NCBI GenBank assembly: GCA_023435265.1
Contig: JAEYRZ010000102.1
Coordinates: 1-37,848, forward strand
Length of the DNA: 37,848 nucleotides
Origin: Pseudomonadota bacterium
Lineage (GTDB): Bacteria; Desulfobacterota; Desulfobacteria; Desulfobacterales; Desulfosarcinaceae
Direction of reading: 5' to 3'
Shown here: positions 24,742-33,547 of the stretch, in pieces
Position numbering within the stretch: position 1 is the stretch's first letter
Layout: each line of letters begins with the position of its first letter
The notes under the pieces: model-generated
Told to the model about the DNA's origin: nothing
Databases searched by the model: none
Seen by the model: only the letters and a program-made list of their open reading frames with translations
Program-made: the position numbers and the translations under genes

Positions 24742-25185
24742 ATGCAAACATTTTTCGAGAGACTTCGAGCGGTGATCCAGGATCAGACCCAGGGGAAGCA
24801 CACTGTTTTCGCTAAAAAAGCGGGTATACCGGTGAGTACATTCCAGAGCTATCTGTCCGAACGGCTTCCCCATCCCGAACATTTAATGCGCATATGCGAA
24901 ACGTATCGCGTCAACTTGAACTGGCTGATGACCGGCCAGGGAGCGCGTTATCGCCATCTGGACGAAGTCCGTCAGAACCCGCCGGATTACACGGTGATCA
25001 AACTTGATACCACACTTCTGGCCGGAATCATTCGGGCCGTCGAAGAGGGCCTTTCTACCCTGCAGGCTGAACTGTCCGCCGAGAAGAAAGGACAACTGGT
25101 CGCACTGCTTTATGAGATGCATGCCGAAGGCCGCAAACCGATCGATCCGCAGATGATCGAACGCGGTCTGCAACTGGCTTTATGA
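24742..25185 (+). CDS. Orphan phage CI-like helix-turn-helix protein
   Basis: The product is 147 residues. Residues 1-65 look like the N-terminal domain of phage CI-type repressors: FFERLRAVIQDQTQGKHTVFAKKAGIPVSTFQSYL contains the helix-turn-helix, and NLNWLMTGQG is the typical end of such a domain. The remaining 80 residues are mostly helical, with no peptidase S24 motif, so it is not a self-cleaving repressor. No phage gene is nearby. The ATG at 24742 lacks a ribosome site, and the 5' DNA is unusually AT-rich for this window. Its stop overlaps the end of the convergent coaX gene by 6 bp. Targets are unknown; autoregulation through the upstream dyad is possible. Confidence 0.8.
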   Translation: MQTFFERLRAVIQDQTQGKHTVFAKKAGIPVSTFQSYLSERLPHPEHLMRICETYRVNLNWLMTGQGARYRHLDEVRQNPPDYTVIKLDTTLLAGIIRAVEEGLSTLQAELSAEKKGQLVALLYEMHAEGRKPIDPQMIERGLQLAL

Positions 25186-25965
25186 GGTTTGTCGACGTTC
25201 CGTCAGGCTGTCGCCGATCAGTTTGAGTCCCTCCAGCGTCAGGTTCGGTTCCACTGCCTCGATGCTGTTCGCCACGCCTTGGATCAGGGGCGCCAAACCG
25301 CCGGTGGCGATCACTTTCGGATGGTCACCCAACTCGGCGGACATACGTCCTACAATCCCATCCACCAGACCGGCGTAGCCGAAGATGATTCCGGATTGAA
25401 TGCCGCCGATGGTGTCCTTGCCGATCACCCGGGCGGGCGGTTTGAACAACTCCACCCGCGGAAGCTTCGAGGCATGCGTGAAGAGCGCTTCGGAGGCGAT
25501 TCCGATGCCGGGGCTGATCGCGCCGCCGAGATACTCCCCCTTGGCCGAGATGGCATCGAAGGTGGTCGCGGTTCCGAAGTCGATCACGATCAGGCATGTT
25601 TTGTAGCGTTGATACGCCCCGACTGCATTCACGATGCGGTCGGCGCCAACCTCGTCGGGGTTGTTCATCAGGATCGGCATGCCGGGATAGGATTTGGCAT
25701 TGATCCAGAAAGGGGAATGGCCCAGGTATTTACGGCAGAAAGCGTCCAGGTGGGTCACCATGGGCGGTACCACGCAAGAAATCACGGTTCTGCGGATATC
25801 GGCAAACGAGATCTGACCGCGCCCAAAGAGTGCGGCCACAAGGACATTGAATTCATCTTCGGTGGTATTGCGCTCCGTGCGGATGCGCCAGCTTAAAACC
25901 AACCGGCTCTCATCGAATACGCCCATCACGGTATTGGTATTCCCGACATCGATCACCAGCAGCAT
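25180..25965 (-). CDS. coaX: Type III pantothenate kinase
   Basis: The product is 261 residues. The ASKHA-fold motifs are present: LVIDVGNTNTVMGVF at the N-terminus, GADRIVNAVGA in the middle, and VIDFGTATTFDAI for phosphate binding. GGAISPGI and ATGGLAPLI follow. CoaX phosphorylates pantothenate, the first step of coenzyme A synthesis, and needs a monovalent cation. I chose the ATG at 25965 because AAAGG lies 8 bases upstream; a GTG at 25974 is in frame. It is the last gene of the tilS-ftsH-folP-coaX series. Confidence 0.95.
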   Translation of the reverse strand: MLLVIDVGNTNTVMGVFDESRLVLSWRIRTERNTTEDEFNVLVAALFGRGQISFADIRRTVISCVVPPMVTHLDAFCRKYLGHSPFWINAKSYPGMPILMNNPDEVGADRIVNAVGAYQRYKTCLIVIDFGTATTFDAISAKGEYLGGAISPGIGIASEALFTHASKLPRVELFKPPARVIGKDTIGGIQSGIIFGYAGLVDGIVGRMSAELGDHPKVIATGGLAPLIQGVANSIEAVEPNLTLEGLKLIGDSLTERRQTS

Positions 25966-25985
25966 ACCTGTCACCTTTCGTTCGG

Positions 25986-26864
25986 TCAGAGTCCACCCGC
26001 ATTGCGGACGGCATCCACGATTTTGACTGTCGTGCGCGTTGCGGCGACATCGTGTACGCGGACGATATGGGCGCCATTTAGCACGGCGGCGCTGACCGCC
26101 GCCTGGGTCCCGGTAATCACCTCCGGCCTGCCCGCGTCGAGCGCTTCGCCGGATCGGTCGGCCAGCAGCTTGCGAATAAACGCCTTGCGCGAAGGCCCGA
26201 CCAGAACAGGGACATCGAGCTCGGCCAAGGCCTCAAGATTCCGGATCAGCATCAGGTTGTGGGCGATCGTCTTGCCGAAGCCGATCCCCGGGTCGATAAT
26301 TATTTTGCCACGGTCGATACCGGCGGACTCGGCGCGCTGCAGCGCATCCCGCAGAAACTGCTTTACATCCGCGACAACGTCCGCGTAGGTGGGATCGATC
26401 TGCATCGTGCGCGGCAAGCCCTGCATATGCATCAGGATGACGGGCAGATCATACCGCACGGCGACGTCAGCCATGCGCGGGTCCAGTCTCAGGGCGCCGA
26501 TATCGTTTATCATCGAAGCCCCTGCGGCAACGGCGGCTTCGGCCACGACGGCCTTGGTGGTGTCGATGGAAATGGGGACATCGATTTTACGGGCCAACCC
26601 CTCGATGACAGGCAGCACGCGCGCCATCTCGGTTTCGGCTGGAACATCTTCCGCATAGGGGCGCGTCGATTCGCCGCCGATATCGATGATATCGGCGCCG
26701 GCCGCGACGAGGCGCCGCGCCTGCTGAATGGCATCTTCGGTTGCATAGAACCGCCCGCCATCCGAGAAACTGTCCGGCGTGACGTTGACGATCCCCATGA
26801 CGGCCGTGCGGCGGCCCAGTTCGAGGCGGTGACCCGGCCAGCTCAGGCAGTAGATTTTGGTCAT
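25986..26864 (-). CDS. folP: Dihydropteroate synthase
   Basis: The product is 292 residues. It has the TIM-barrel signatures MGIVNVTPDSFSDGG, DIGGESTRPYA, SIDTTKA, MINDIGAL, DPGIGFGKT, GPSRKAFI and RVHDVAATR. It joins p-aminobenzoate to hydroxymethyl-dihydropterin pyrophosphate in folate synthesis and is the sulfonamide target. It lies 26 bp after ftsH and about 20 bp before coaX, so one transcript is likely. Confidence 0.96.
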   Translation of the reverse strand: MTKIYCLSWPGHRLELGRRTAVMGIVNVTPDSFSDGGRFYATEDAIQQARRLVAAGADIIDIGGESTRPYAEDVPAETEMARVLPVIEGLARKIDVPISIDTTKAVVAEAAVAAGASMINDIGALRLDPRMADVAVRYDLPVILMHMQGLPRTMQIDPTYADVVADVKQFLRDALQRAESAGIDRGKIIIDPGIGFGKTIAHNLMLIRNLEALAELDVPVLVGPSRKAFIRKLLADRSGEALDAGRPEVITGTQAAVSAAVLNGAHIVRVHDVAATRTTVKIVDAVRNAGGL

Positions 26865-26890
26865 CGATGCGCTTTGTGCGTTCGAAAGGA

Positions 26891-28789
26891 TTAATCCGCT
26901 GATCCGCCGACCGGCGTCGACGGCTCGGTTGCGCGGCTCTCGGCGACGGCCGCCTCGATTCCTTCCTCTTCGGCGGCCGAATAGGCCGGCAGGGTGATAT
27001 CGGGTTTCAACACATGGATCAGCTCGTCCAATTCCTTGCCCAGAACGGTTTCCTTTTCCAGCAGGAGATCGGCCAGGGCATGCAGGACATCGATGTGCTC
27101 TTTGAGGATAGCCTCAGCCTGATTATAGGCCTTTTTGATCAGCCGCGTGATTTCGGCATCGATCTTTTGGGCCGTCGCCTCGGAATAATCACGGTGCTGC
27201 GTGATTTCGCGTCCGAGAAAGATCTGGTCTTCGCCCTTGGCATAGGAAAGAGGCCCCAGTTCTTCGCTCATGCCCCAGTTGCGGATCATTTGCTGCGCGA
27301 GGTCGGTGGCCTGTTTGATGTCGTTGGACGCGCCCGTGCTGATGCGGTTGAAAACCAATTCCTCCGCCACACGACCGCCGAACGCCACAGATAAATCACT
27401 TTCCAACTGGTCTTTGTACTTGAAATCGCGTTCTTCGGGCAGGAACCAGGTCACGCCTGCGGCGCGGCCCCGCGGGATGATGGTGATCTTGTTGATCGAG
27501 TCGGTGTTGGGCAGGAAACGGGCCACGAGGGCATGTCCGGCTTCATGATAGGCCGTGGTTTTGCGGTCTTCCTCCCGGATGACCTTGGACTTGCGTTCCA
27601 GGCCCATATAGACCTTGTCCTTGGCATCCTCGAAATCGAGCATCTCGAGCTTTTCCTTGCCGCGTTTGGCCGCCAGCAGGGCGGCTTCGTTGACCAGATT
27701 TTCCAGATCGGCACCCGAAAAGCCCGGTGTCCCTTTGGCCAGGTTGATCACCTCCACGTCGCGGGCGATTGGTGTTTTTTTCATATGAACGCGCAGGATT
27801 TTCTCACGTCCCCGGATATCGGGCAGGCTGACCACAACCTGGCGATCGAAACGGCCCGGCCGCAGAAGCGCTGGGTCGAGCACGTCGGGCCGGTTGGTGG
27901 CCGAGATCAGAATGACGCCCTCGTTGGATTCGAAGCCATCCATCTCCACCAGCAACTGGTTCAGCGTCTGCTCGCGTTCATCGTGACCACCACCCAGGCC
28001 CGCGCCGCGGTGCCGGCCGACCGCATCGATTTCATCGATGAAAATGATGCAGGGTGCATTCTTCTTGCCCTGCATGAAGAGATCGCGCACCCGCGAGGCC
28101 CCCACACCGACAAACATCTCCACAAAGTCGGATCCGCTGATGCTGAAGAACGGCACCCCCGCCTCGCCGGCGATGGCGCGTGCCAACAACGTCTTGCCGG
28201 TGCCCGGAGGGCCCGTCAACAGCACACCCTTGGGAATTCGGCCGCCCAGGCGGGTGAATTTTTTGGGGTCGCGCAGGAAGTCAACGATCTCGCTCAGCTC
28301 TTCCTTGGCTTCGTCGATACCGGCCACATCCTCGAAGGTCACTTTTTCCTGAGTATCGGACATCAGGCGGGCGCGGCTTTTTCCAAAGGAAAGCGCCTTG
28401 CCGCCGCCGGCCTGCATCTGGCGCATGAAAAAAATCCAAACACCGATCAGGATGAGCATCGGAAACCAGGAAATAAGAATGTTGTACCACGGCGACTCGG
28501 CAGGCGGTTTGGCCTTGATCTGCACACCCTTGCTGCGCAGCGTGCGGATCAGGTCATCATCCTGGTGGGGTGCGTAGATTTTGAATTTTCGCCGGTTTGT
28601 ATCGGTGACCGAGAGTTCCTGGCCCTGTATGACCACCTCTTCTACCTGGCCTTTTTCCACCATGGCCAGAAAGTCGGAGTAGGCGGGCGTTGTGTCGGCG
28701 ATATTCTGGGCGTTGAACATTTTGTAGAGCATGATCATCATCAGCGTGATCACACACCACAACGCCAGATTCTTATAAAAAGGATTCAA
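26891..28789 (-). CDS. ftsH: ATP-dependent zinc metalloprotease FtsH
   Basis: The product is 632 residues. Two membrane helices (about 8-26 and 102-124) flank a small periplasmic domain. The AAA module has Walker A GPPGTGKT, Walker B IIFIDEIDAVG and the SRH segment with ATNRPDVLDPALLRPGRFDRQ-type residues. The protease site is HEAGH. The hexamer degrades membrane and short-lived soluble proteins, including the heat-shock sigma factor in some bacteria. The start is a TTG at 28789, 9 bases after a perfect AAGGAGG; no ATG fits as well. The order tilS-ftsH-folP is conserved in many bacteria. Confidence 0.98.
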   Translation of the reverse strand: MNPFYKNLALWCVITLMMIMLYKMFNAQNIADTTPAYSDFLAMVEKGQVEEVVIQGQELSVTDTNRRKFKIYAPHQDDDLIRTLRSKGVQIKAKPPAESPWYNILISWFPMLILIGVWIFFMRQMQAGGGKALSFGKSRARLMSDTQEKVTFEDVAGIDEAKEELSEIVDFLRDPKKFTRLGGRIPKGVLLTGPPGTGKTLLARAIAGEAGVPFFSISGSDFVEMFVGVGASRVRDLFMQGKKNAPCIIFIDEIDAVGRHRGAGLGGGHDEREQTLNQLLVEMDGFESNEGVILISATNRPDVLDPALLRPGRFDRQVVVSLPDIRGREKILRVHMKKTPIARDVEVINLAKGTPGFSGADLENLVNEAALLAAKRGKEKLEMLDFEDAKDKVYMGLERKSKVIREEDRKTTAYHEAGHALVARFLPNTDSINKITIIPRGRAAGVTWFLPEERDFKYKDQLESDLSVAFGGRVAEELVFNRISTGASNDIKQATDLAQQMIRNWGMSEELGPLSYAKGEDQIFLGREITQHRDYSEATAQKIDAEITRLIKKAYNQAEAILKEHIDVLHALADLLLEKETVLGKELDELIHVLKPDITLPAYSAAEEEGIEAAVAESRATEPSTPVGGSAD

Positions 28790-28863
28790 TGAGTTTTACC
28801 TCCTTGGAGACCTGCCTGATTTGAGACGTATACCATAATGCGCTTTGACTATTTTCGCAAGGA

Positions 28864-30378
28864 TTATCCATCCTTATTAAGATTGCAGGCGGCTGGACGC
28901 TTGTTGCCGGGCGGGTTTGCGATGCGGCATACACGCAGAATCCTTTGCGTACGCCCGCTCACCGGTGCTGCCGATGCGCGACGTACGCCGACCAACCATA
29001 TCGGCGTATCACCGCAAAGCAGTATGGGGATGCGGCGGCGTTGCGCCAAAGGAACCTTGCGGTTGCGCAGGAGATCCCCCACTTTTTGTCGTCCCGCCAT
29101 GCCGTAGGGTTGCAGTCGGTCGCCGGACGCGGCCCAGCGCACGTGCAGGGGAAAGGTCAGCCGATCAAGATCGAACCATGCCTGCTCCACGCCGTCCGCC
29201 CCGCGTGCGTCCTCTGATCCGCTTTCGACGATCCGGAACTCGAGACGCGCTCCGCTTTCAGGAATCTCCAGTTGATGCGGAAGCACTTCGGGCGATTCGA
29301 CCCTCCCGTTGAAGGTCGGTTGGACCGCCGTCGATCGGTCGACCCGGCGGGGCGCCTTTTGAAAATGCAGCCGGCCGTCTTCGTGACGGACGAGGATGAA
29401 ATGAGGCAGGCGCAGGCCGGCGCCGCTCGGTGCGCCCAGCATTTCGATTACCTTATCCACGTGGTCCATGCCGATTCGCCGTAGATCGCCGTGCCAGAGG
29501 CGCAGGGCTTCCCGCAGCAAACGCCTTTGGATTGATCGGGGGCGCTGCGCCAGCAATCGGAGCGGCACCTCCAGGCCGTTCTGGGCCGTCAGACGCACCT
29601 GGCTGATCAAGGGGCGCAGATATTCCTCCCAAAACGCTTCCTCTTCCCGGTACAGGTCGGCCGTGCGGTTCAGAACATGGACGATCCGGCCGTTGTACTG
29701 CTGTTCGAGCAGGGGGATCATCCGGTGCCGGATGCGGTTTCGTACGAAGCGCGTATCGGCATTGGTCGCATCAACCGCGTATGGAACCGCGAGCTCCCTG
29801 AGATAGTTCAATATCTGAAAGCGTCGGCTTTCGATCAGAGGCCGAATGATGCGCCGGCGGACCGGCGGAATGCCGGCCAGACCCCGCGAACCGCTTCCGC
29901 GCAGCAAGTTCATCAGAACGGTTTCGGCATTGTCGTCGGCCTGATGCCCTAAAGCCACGCGCGCGTAGCCATGGGTGTCGGCCAGATTCTCGAAAATCGC
30001 ATGGCGCGCATTGCGCGCCCGCTCCTCAAGCGACCCTTTGCCGGCTGACACATCCAGCCTGGCGGAATGCAGCCGCAGCGCGTGTTTGCGGGCGAGCGCC
30101 GCGACTTGTTCTTCTTCGTCTTCGGATGCGGCACCCCGCAGTGCGTGGTTGATGTGAACCACGGCCAGATTGAGCTTAAAGCGAACTCTGAGCGCCAGCA
30201 ACACATGCAGCAATGCCACCGAGTCCGGCCCGCCGGAAACGGCCACGAGGACCGCGTCACCCGCCGTCAGCATTCCGAAACGGCGGATCGTCCGCTCCGC
30301 ATGCACGACGAGGAGCGCCGAAGATAGGGGATTATCGGCATCCGTGCGGTTGCCGAACGATTGTTCCCGATGCTTCAT
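28864..30378 (-). CDS. tilS: tRNA(Ile)-lysidine synthase
   Basis: The product is 504 residues. The PP-loop ATP site VAVSGGPDSVALLHVL lies near residue 45, followed by VVHINHALRG and ALGHQADDNAETVLMNLLRGSG, which are TilS hallmarks. The C-terminal TilS substrate-binding domains follow (RWAASGDRLQPYGMAGRQKVGDLLRNRKVP region). It converts the wobble cytidine of tRNA-Ile(CAU) to lysidine so that AUA is read as isoleucine. I use the ATG at 30378; a TTG two codons upstream and internal starts are possible. It heads the tilS-ftsH-folP-coaX series. Confidence 0.95.
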   Translation of the reverse strand: MKHREQSFGNRTDADNPLSSALLVVHAERTIRRFGMLTAGDAVLVAVSGGPDSVALLHVLLALRVRFKLNLAVVHINHALRGAASEDEEEQVAALARKHALRLHSARLDVSAGKGSLEERARNARHAIFENLADTHGYARVALGHQADDNAETVLMNLLRGSGSRGLAGIPPVRRRIIRPLIESRRFQILNYLRELAVPYAVDATNADTRFVRNRIRHRMIPLLEQQYNGRIVHVLNRTADLYREEEAFWEEYLRPLISQVRLTAQNGLEVPLRLLAQRPRSIQRRLLREALRLWHGDLRRIGMDHVDKVIEMLGAPSGAGLRLPHFILVRHEDGRLHFQKAPRRVDRSTAVQPTFNGRVESPEVLPHQLEIPESGARLEFRIVESGSEDARGADGVEQAWFDLDRLTFPLHVRWAASGDRLQPYGMAGRQKVGDLLRNRKVPLAQRRRIPILLCGDTPIWLVGVRRASAAPVSGRTQRILRVCRIANPPGNKRPAACNLNKDG

Positions 30379-30454
30379 AGGCAAGGCTTAAGCTACCTTA
30401 TACAGGTTGTCAACACGGGCCGGGGCACGTACCGGGCACCTTGGACGAATTCGC

Positions 30455-30483
30455 TTGAAATAGACTGCGCACATCCTTATAAT
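30455..30483 (+). promoter_or_regulatory. Strong sigma-70 promoter of SRP RNA
   Basis: TTGAAA (30455-30460) and a perfect TATAAT (30478-30483) are exactly 17 bp apart. The predicted start at about 30490 coincides with the 5' strand of the closing helix of the RNA. Confidence 0.88.
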
Positions 30484-30490
30484 CCGCCTT

Positions 30491-30738
30491 CGGTTGTGCT
30501 AAGCGGGGAGCTAGCGGTGCCCTCTACCCGAAATCCGCTTTAGCGGGGCTGAATTCCCTCCCGAGGAATGTGCCGAAGCAGATCAACCCGGCCGACCGGC
30601 CGCCGCGCAACAGACGATCACGAACCTCGTCAGGTCCGGAAGGAAGCAGCGATAAGTGATGCCGGCTGTGTCGCGGATCGATCCCGGTCAATGCCGGACT
30701 GTGACGCCGAGTCCGTTTCAGAGGAGGGTGCACAACCG
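30491..30738 (+). ncRNA. ffs: Signal recognition particle RNA, large type with Alu domain
   Basis: The near-universal SRP domain IV sequence lies at 30629-30650 (CAGGTCCGG, then GGAAGCAGC), the site bound by Ffh. The 5' part from GTGCTAAGCGGGGAG onward, with AGCGGTGCCCT and GAATTCCCTCCCGAGG, closely matches the Alu-domain half of Bacillus scRNA as I remember it. The RNA closes with a perfect 9-bp helix, CGGTTGTGC (30491-30499) with GCACAACCG (30730-30738). The length is about 248 nt, more than twice the E. coli 4.5S RNA. It guides co-translational membrane targeting, and an Alu domain may slow elongation. Exact ends are estimated from the promoter and the closing helix. Confidence 0.93.
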
Positions 30739-30781
30739 ATCTTCCTTTATCTCCCCATCACCGCGTGCCCGTTCGCTTTTC

Positions 30782-30809
30782 TTGACATCGATACAACCCG
30801 TCTTATTTT
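30782..30809 (+). promoter_or_regulatory. Predicted grpE-dnaK promoter
   Basis: TTGACA (30782-30787) and TATTTT (30804-30809) are 16 bp apart. An AT-rich leader of about 90 nt follows. I found neither a CIRCE repeat nor a good sigma-32 pattern. Confidence 0.5.
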
Positions 30810-30906
30810 GTGGGCAAATTTTCGGCAAGTGGATGTTTTATAAGAAAATCAATAAAATAGGAACGATTCCGTTTACAAATTCGTCGATCAGGGAGCACTT
30901 GTAGGA

Positions 30907-31524
30907 ATGAGTGAGAAGACGCAATCCGAGATGCAAGCGGACAAGCAAATCAATGCGCAGGAAGAATCCGAAACGACCGAGTCTCCCTTAGAACCCAGTG
31001 CGCGAACCGAAGGCGGCCCCGCGCCCGCTGACGAACAGGCGGCCAAGCTCGAAACAGCTGAAAAGCAGGCCAAAGACTACTACGATCGGCTCTTGCGCGT
31101 ATCGGCCGACTTTGAAAATTACCGCAAACGTACAGCGCGCGAAATGCGCGAGCTGACCAAATACGCCAATGAGGAGTTGATGAAAGAACTCCTGCCGATC
31201 ATAGACAATCTGGAACGCGCCGTGGCGGTGACTGCGCAGGAGAGCCTTCCTGATGATCCACTGTTGAAGGGTGTCACGCTGATCCTGGCGGAAATCGAGA
31301 AGTTGTTCGAGCGCCACAGTGTCAAGCCGATCGAAGCAATGGGGAAAGCATTCGATCCCAACTACCACCAGGCCATGATGCAGGAAGAATCGAACGATCA
31401 CCCGCCCAACACCGTAGTCCGCGAACTGCAAAAGGGATATACCATCCACGAACGACTGCTCAGACCGGCCATGGTCGCTGTTTCCAAAACCGACCGCGCG
31501 CAAGATGATAGCAGCGAAACGTAA
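30907..31524 (+). CDS. grpE: Nucleotide exchange factor GrpE
   Basis: The product is 205 residues. A disordered acidic N-terminus (about 1-55) leads into the long dimerising helix with RVSADFENYRKRTAREM. The four-helix region (LLPIIDNLERAV) and the C-terminal beta domain (FDPNYHQAMM, VVRELQKGYTIHERLLRPAMVAV) follow. GrpE releases ADP from DnaK and restarts its cycle. It lies 39 bp before dnaK. No hrcA or dnaJ is adjacent. Confidence 0.97.
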   Translation: MSEKTQSEMQADKQINAQEESETTESPLEPSARTEGGPAPADEQAAKLETAEKQAKDYYDRLLRVSADFENYRKRTAREMRELTKYANEELMKELLPIIDNLERAVAVTAQESLPDDPLLKGVTLILAEIEKLFERHSVKPIEAMGKAFDPNYHQAMMQEESNDHPPNTVVRELQKGYTIHERLLRPAMVAVSKTDRAQDDSSET

Positions 31525-31563
31525 GGGGCATACACTGAATCGTGTGAAGGAGGAAATCAAAAA

Positions 31564-33480
31564 ATGGGCAAGATTATCGGTATTGACTTAGGAACCACCA
31601 ACTCGTGCGTGGCGATTATGGAAGGCAATGACGCCAAAGTCATTACCAACCCGGACGGTGGACGAACGACCCCCTCGATCGTGGCGATCACTGAAAGCGG
31701 AGAGCGATTGGTCGGCCAGATTGCCAAACGGCAGGCAATCACCAATCCGGAAAACACTGTGTTCGGCGTCAAACGTCTGATCGGACGCAAGTTCGATTCC
31801 AATGTCGTCCAGAGCGATATGAAAATTCTGCCGTACAAGATCAAGCGCGCCGAAAACAACGACGTACGCATCGAACTACGCGGAAAGCTTCACAGCCCTG
31901 CCGAGATTTCGTCCTATATATTGTCGTACATCAAAAAATATGCCGAGGACTATCTGGGAGAAACGGTAACCGATGCGGTGATCACCGTGCCGGCCTATTT
32001 CGATGACAGCCAGCGCCAGTCCACCAAAGACGCAGGCAAGATCGCAGGCTTGAATGTTTTGCGCATCATCAACGAGCCGACGGCGGCATCGCTGGCCTAC
32101 GGCCTAGACAAGCGGCGCGAGGAAAAAATCGCCGTATTCGATCTGGGCGGCGGCACCTTCGATATTTCGATCCTGGAAATCGGAGAAGGCGTCTTCGAAG
32201 TAAAAGCGACCAACGGCGACACCCACCTGGGCGGCGAAGACTTCGATTTGCGATTGATCGATTACCTGGCGAACGAGTTCAAAAAAGATCAGGGCATCGA
32301 TCTGCGCAGTGACAAAATGGCGCTCCAGCGGCTGAAAGAGGCGGCCGAGAAGGCCAAAATGGAACTATCCACCTCCATGGAAACGGATGTCAACCTTCCG
32401 TTTATCACCGCCGATGCCAGCGGCCCCAAGCATCTGAACATGCGGATCACCCGCGCCAAGCTGGAAGCGCTGGTCGCCGACCTGCTGGATAAGCTGGAAG
32501 GTCCCTGCCGAACCGCGCTGAAGGATGCCGGGCTGAGCGTCAATCAGATCAATGAAGTAATCCTGGTCGGCGGCATGACGCGCATGCCTGCCGTGCAGGA
32601 ACGTGTTCGCAAACTATTCGGCAAAGAACCGAACCGAAGCGTCAATCCGGACGAGGTTGTGGCGATCGGCGCCGCCATTCAGGGCGGGGTGCTCAAGGGC
32701 GACGTCAAAGACGTGTTGCTGCTGGATGTCACGCCCCTTTCGCTGGGGATCGAGACGCTGGGCGGCGTCATGACCCGCCTGATCGAGAAAAACACGACCA
32801 TTCCGACGCGCAAAAGCCAGATCTTCTCGACGGCCGCAGATTCTCAGCCCGCGGTTTCGATTCATGTCCTGCAGGGTGAGCGCGAAATGGCTTCGAACAA
32901 CAAGACCCTCGGACGTTTCGAACTGGTGGGCATACCGCCGGCACCGCGCGGCGTACCCCAGATCGAGGTGACCTTCGACATCGATGCCAACGGTATCGTC
33001 AGCGTGTCGGCCAAGGATCTGGCCACCAGCAAAGAACAGTCCATCAAGATTACGGCTTCCAGCGGCATGACCAAGGAAGAAATCGATCGTGCGGTCAAGG
33101 ACGCCGAACTGCATGCGGAAGAAGACCGCAAGAAGAAGGAGATCGTCGAGGCGCGCAACCATGCGGACAGCCTGATCTACTCTACCGAGAAGTCGCTCGG
33201 CGAAATGGGCGACAAGGTCGACGCGGACACGCGCAAGCGGGTCGAGGATGCGGTGGCCGACCTGAAGAAGGCCATGGAAAGGGATGACGCCGCTGAAATC
33301 AAGACCAAAAGCGATGCTTTGACCAAAGCTTCCCATAAGCTGGCCGAGGCGATGTATCAAAAAGCAGCCCAGAGCGAACAGGCGGCAGGCGGCGGCGCTC
33401 AGACGGGCGGTGCAGCCGGCGGATCGCAGGACGAAGATGTGGTCGATGCCGATTTCGAAGAAGTGAAAGACAAAAAATAG
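31564..33480 (+). CDS. dnaK: Chaperone DnaK (Hsp70)
   Basis: The product is 638 residues, full length. Signatures are IIGIDLGTTNSCVA, AVFDLGGGTFDIS and VILVGGMTRMPAVQ for the actin-like ATPase, and DVTPLSLGIETLGG at the linker. A substrate-binding domain and a helical lid end in the conserved DVVDADFEEV tail that aids client binding. An excellent AAGGAGG site precedes the ATG. It folds and protects proteins with GrpE and a DnaJ encoded elsewhere. Confidence 0.99.
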   Translation: MGKIIGIDLGTTNSCVAIMEGNDAKVITNPDGGRTTPSIVAITESGERLVGQIAKRQAITNPENTVFGVKRLIGRKFDSNVVQSDMKILPYKIKRAENNDVRIELRGKLHSPAEISSYILSYIKKYAEDYLGETVTDAVITVPAYFDDSQRQSTKDAGKIAGLNVLRIINEPTAASLAYGLDKRREEKIAVFDLGGGTFDISILEIGEGVFEVKATNGDTHLGGEDFDLRLIDYLANEFKKDQGIDLRSDKMALQRLKEAAEKAKMELSTSMETDVNLPFITADASGPKHLNMRITRAKLEALVADLLDKLEGPCRTALKDAGLSVNQINEVILVGGMTRMPAVQERVRKLFGKEPNRSVNPDEVVAIGAAIQGGVLKGDVKDVLLLDVTPLSLGIETLGGVMTRLIEKNTTIPTRKSQIFSTAADSQPAVSIHVLQGEREMASNNKTLGRFELVGIPPAPRGVPQIEVTFDIDANGIVSVSAKDLATSKEQSIKITASSGMTKEEIDRAVKDAELHAEEDRKKKEIVEARNHADSLIYSTEKSLGEMGDKVDADTRKRVEDAVADLKKAMERDDAAEIKTKSDALTKASHKLAEAMYQKAAQSEQAAGGGAQTGGAAGGSQDEDVVDADFEEVKDKK

Positions 33481-33501
33481 AGGATACCGAAATCATTCCG
33501 G

Positions 33502-33532
33502 CCCTGCCGTGATCGCCACGGCAGGGTTTTTT
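33502..33532 (+). terminator. Rho-independent terminator after dnaK
   Basis: A 10-bp perfect stem, CCCTGCCGTG/CACGGCAGGG with loop ATCGC, is followed by six T. Confidence 0.94.
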
Positions 33533-33547
33533 ATTCAGGCTCCGATC

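Noticed and set aside
27533..28792. 419-residue frame antisense to ftsH
   Set aside because: It is a shadow of ftsH with no motif or ribosome site.
30739..30906. CIRCE repeat or sigma-32 promoter before grpE
   Set aside because: I looked for the TTAGCACTC/GAGTGCTAA pair and for CTTGAAA with CCCCAT and found neither.
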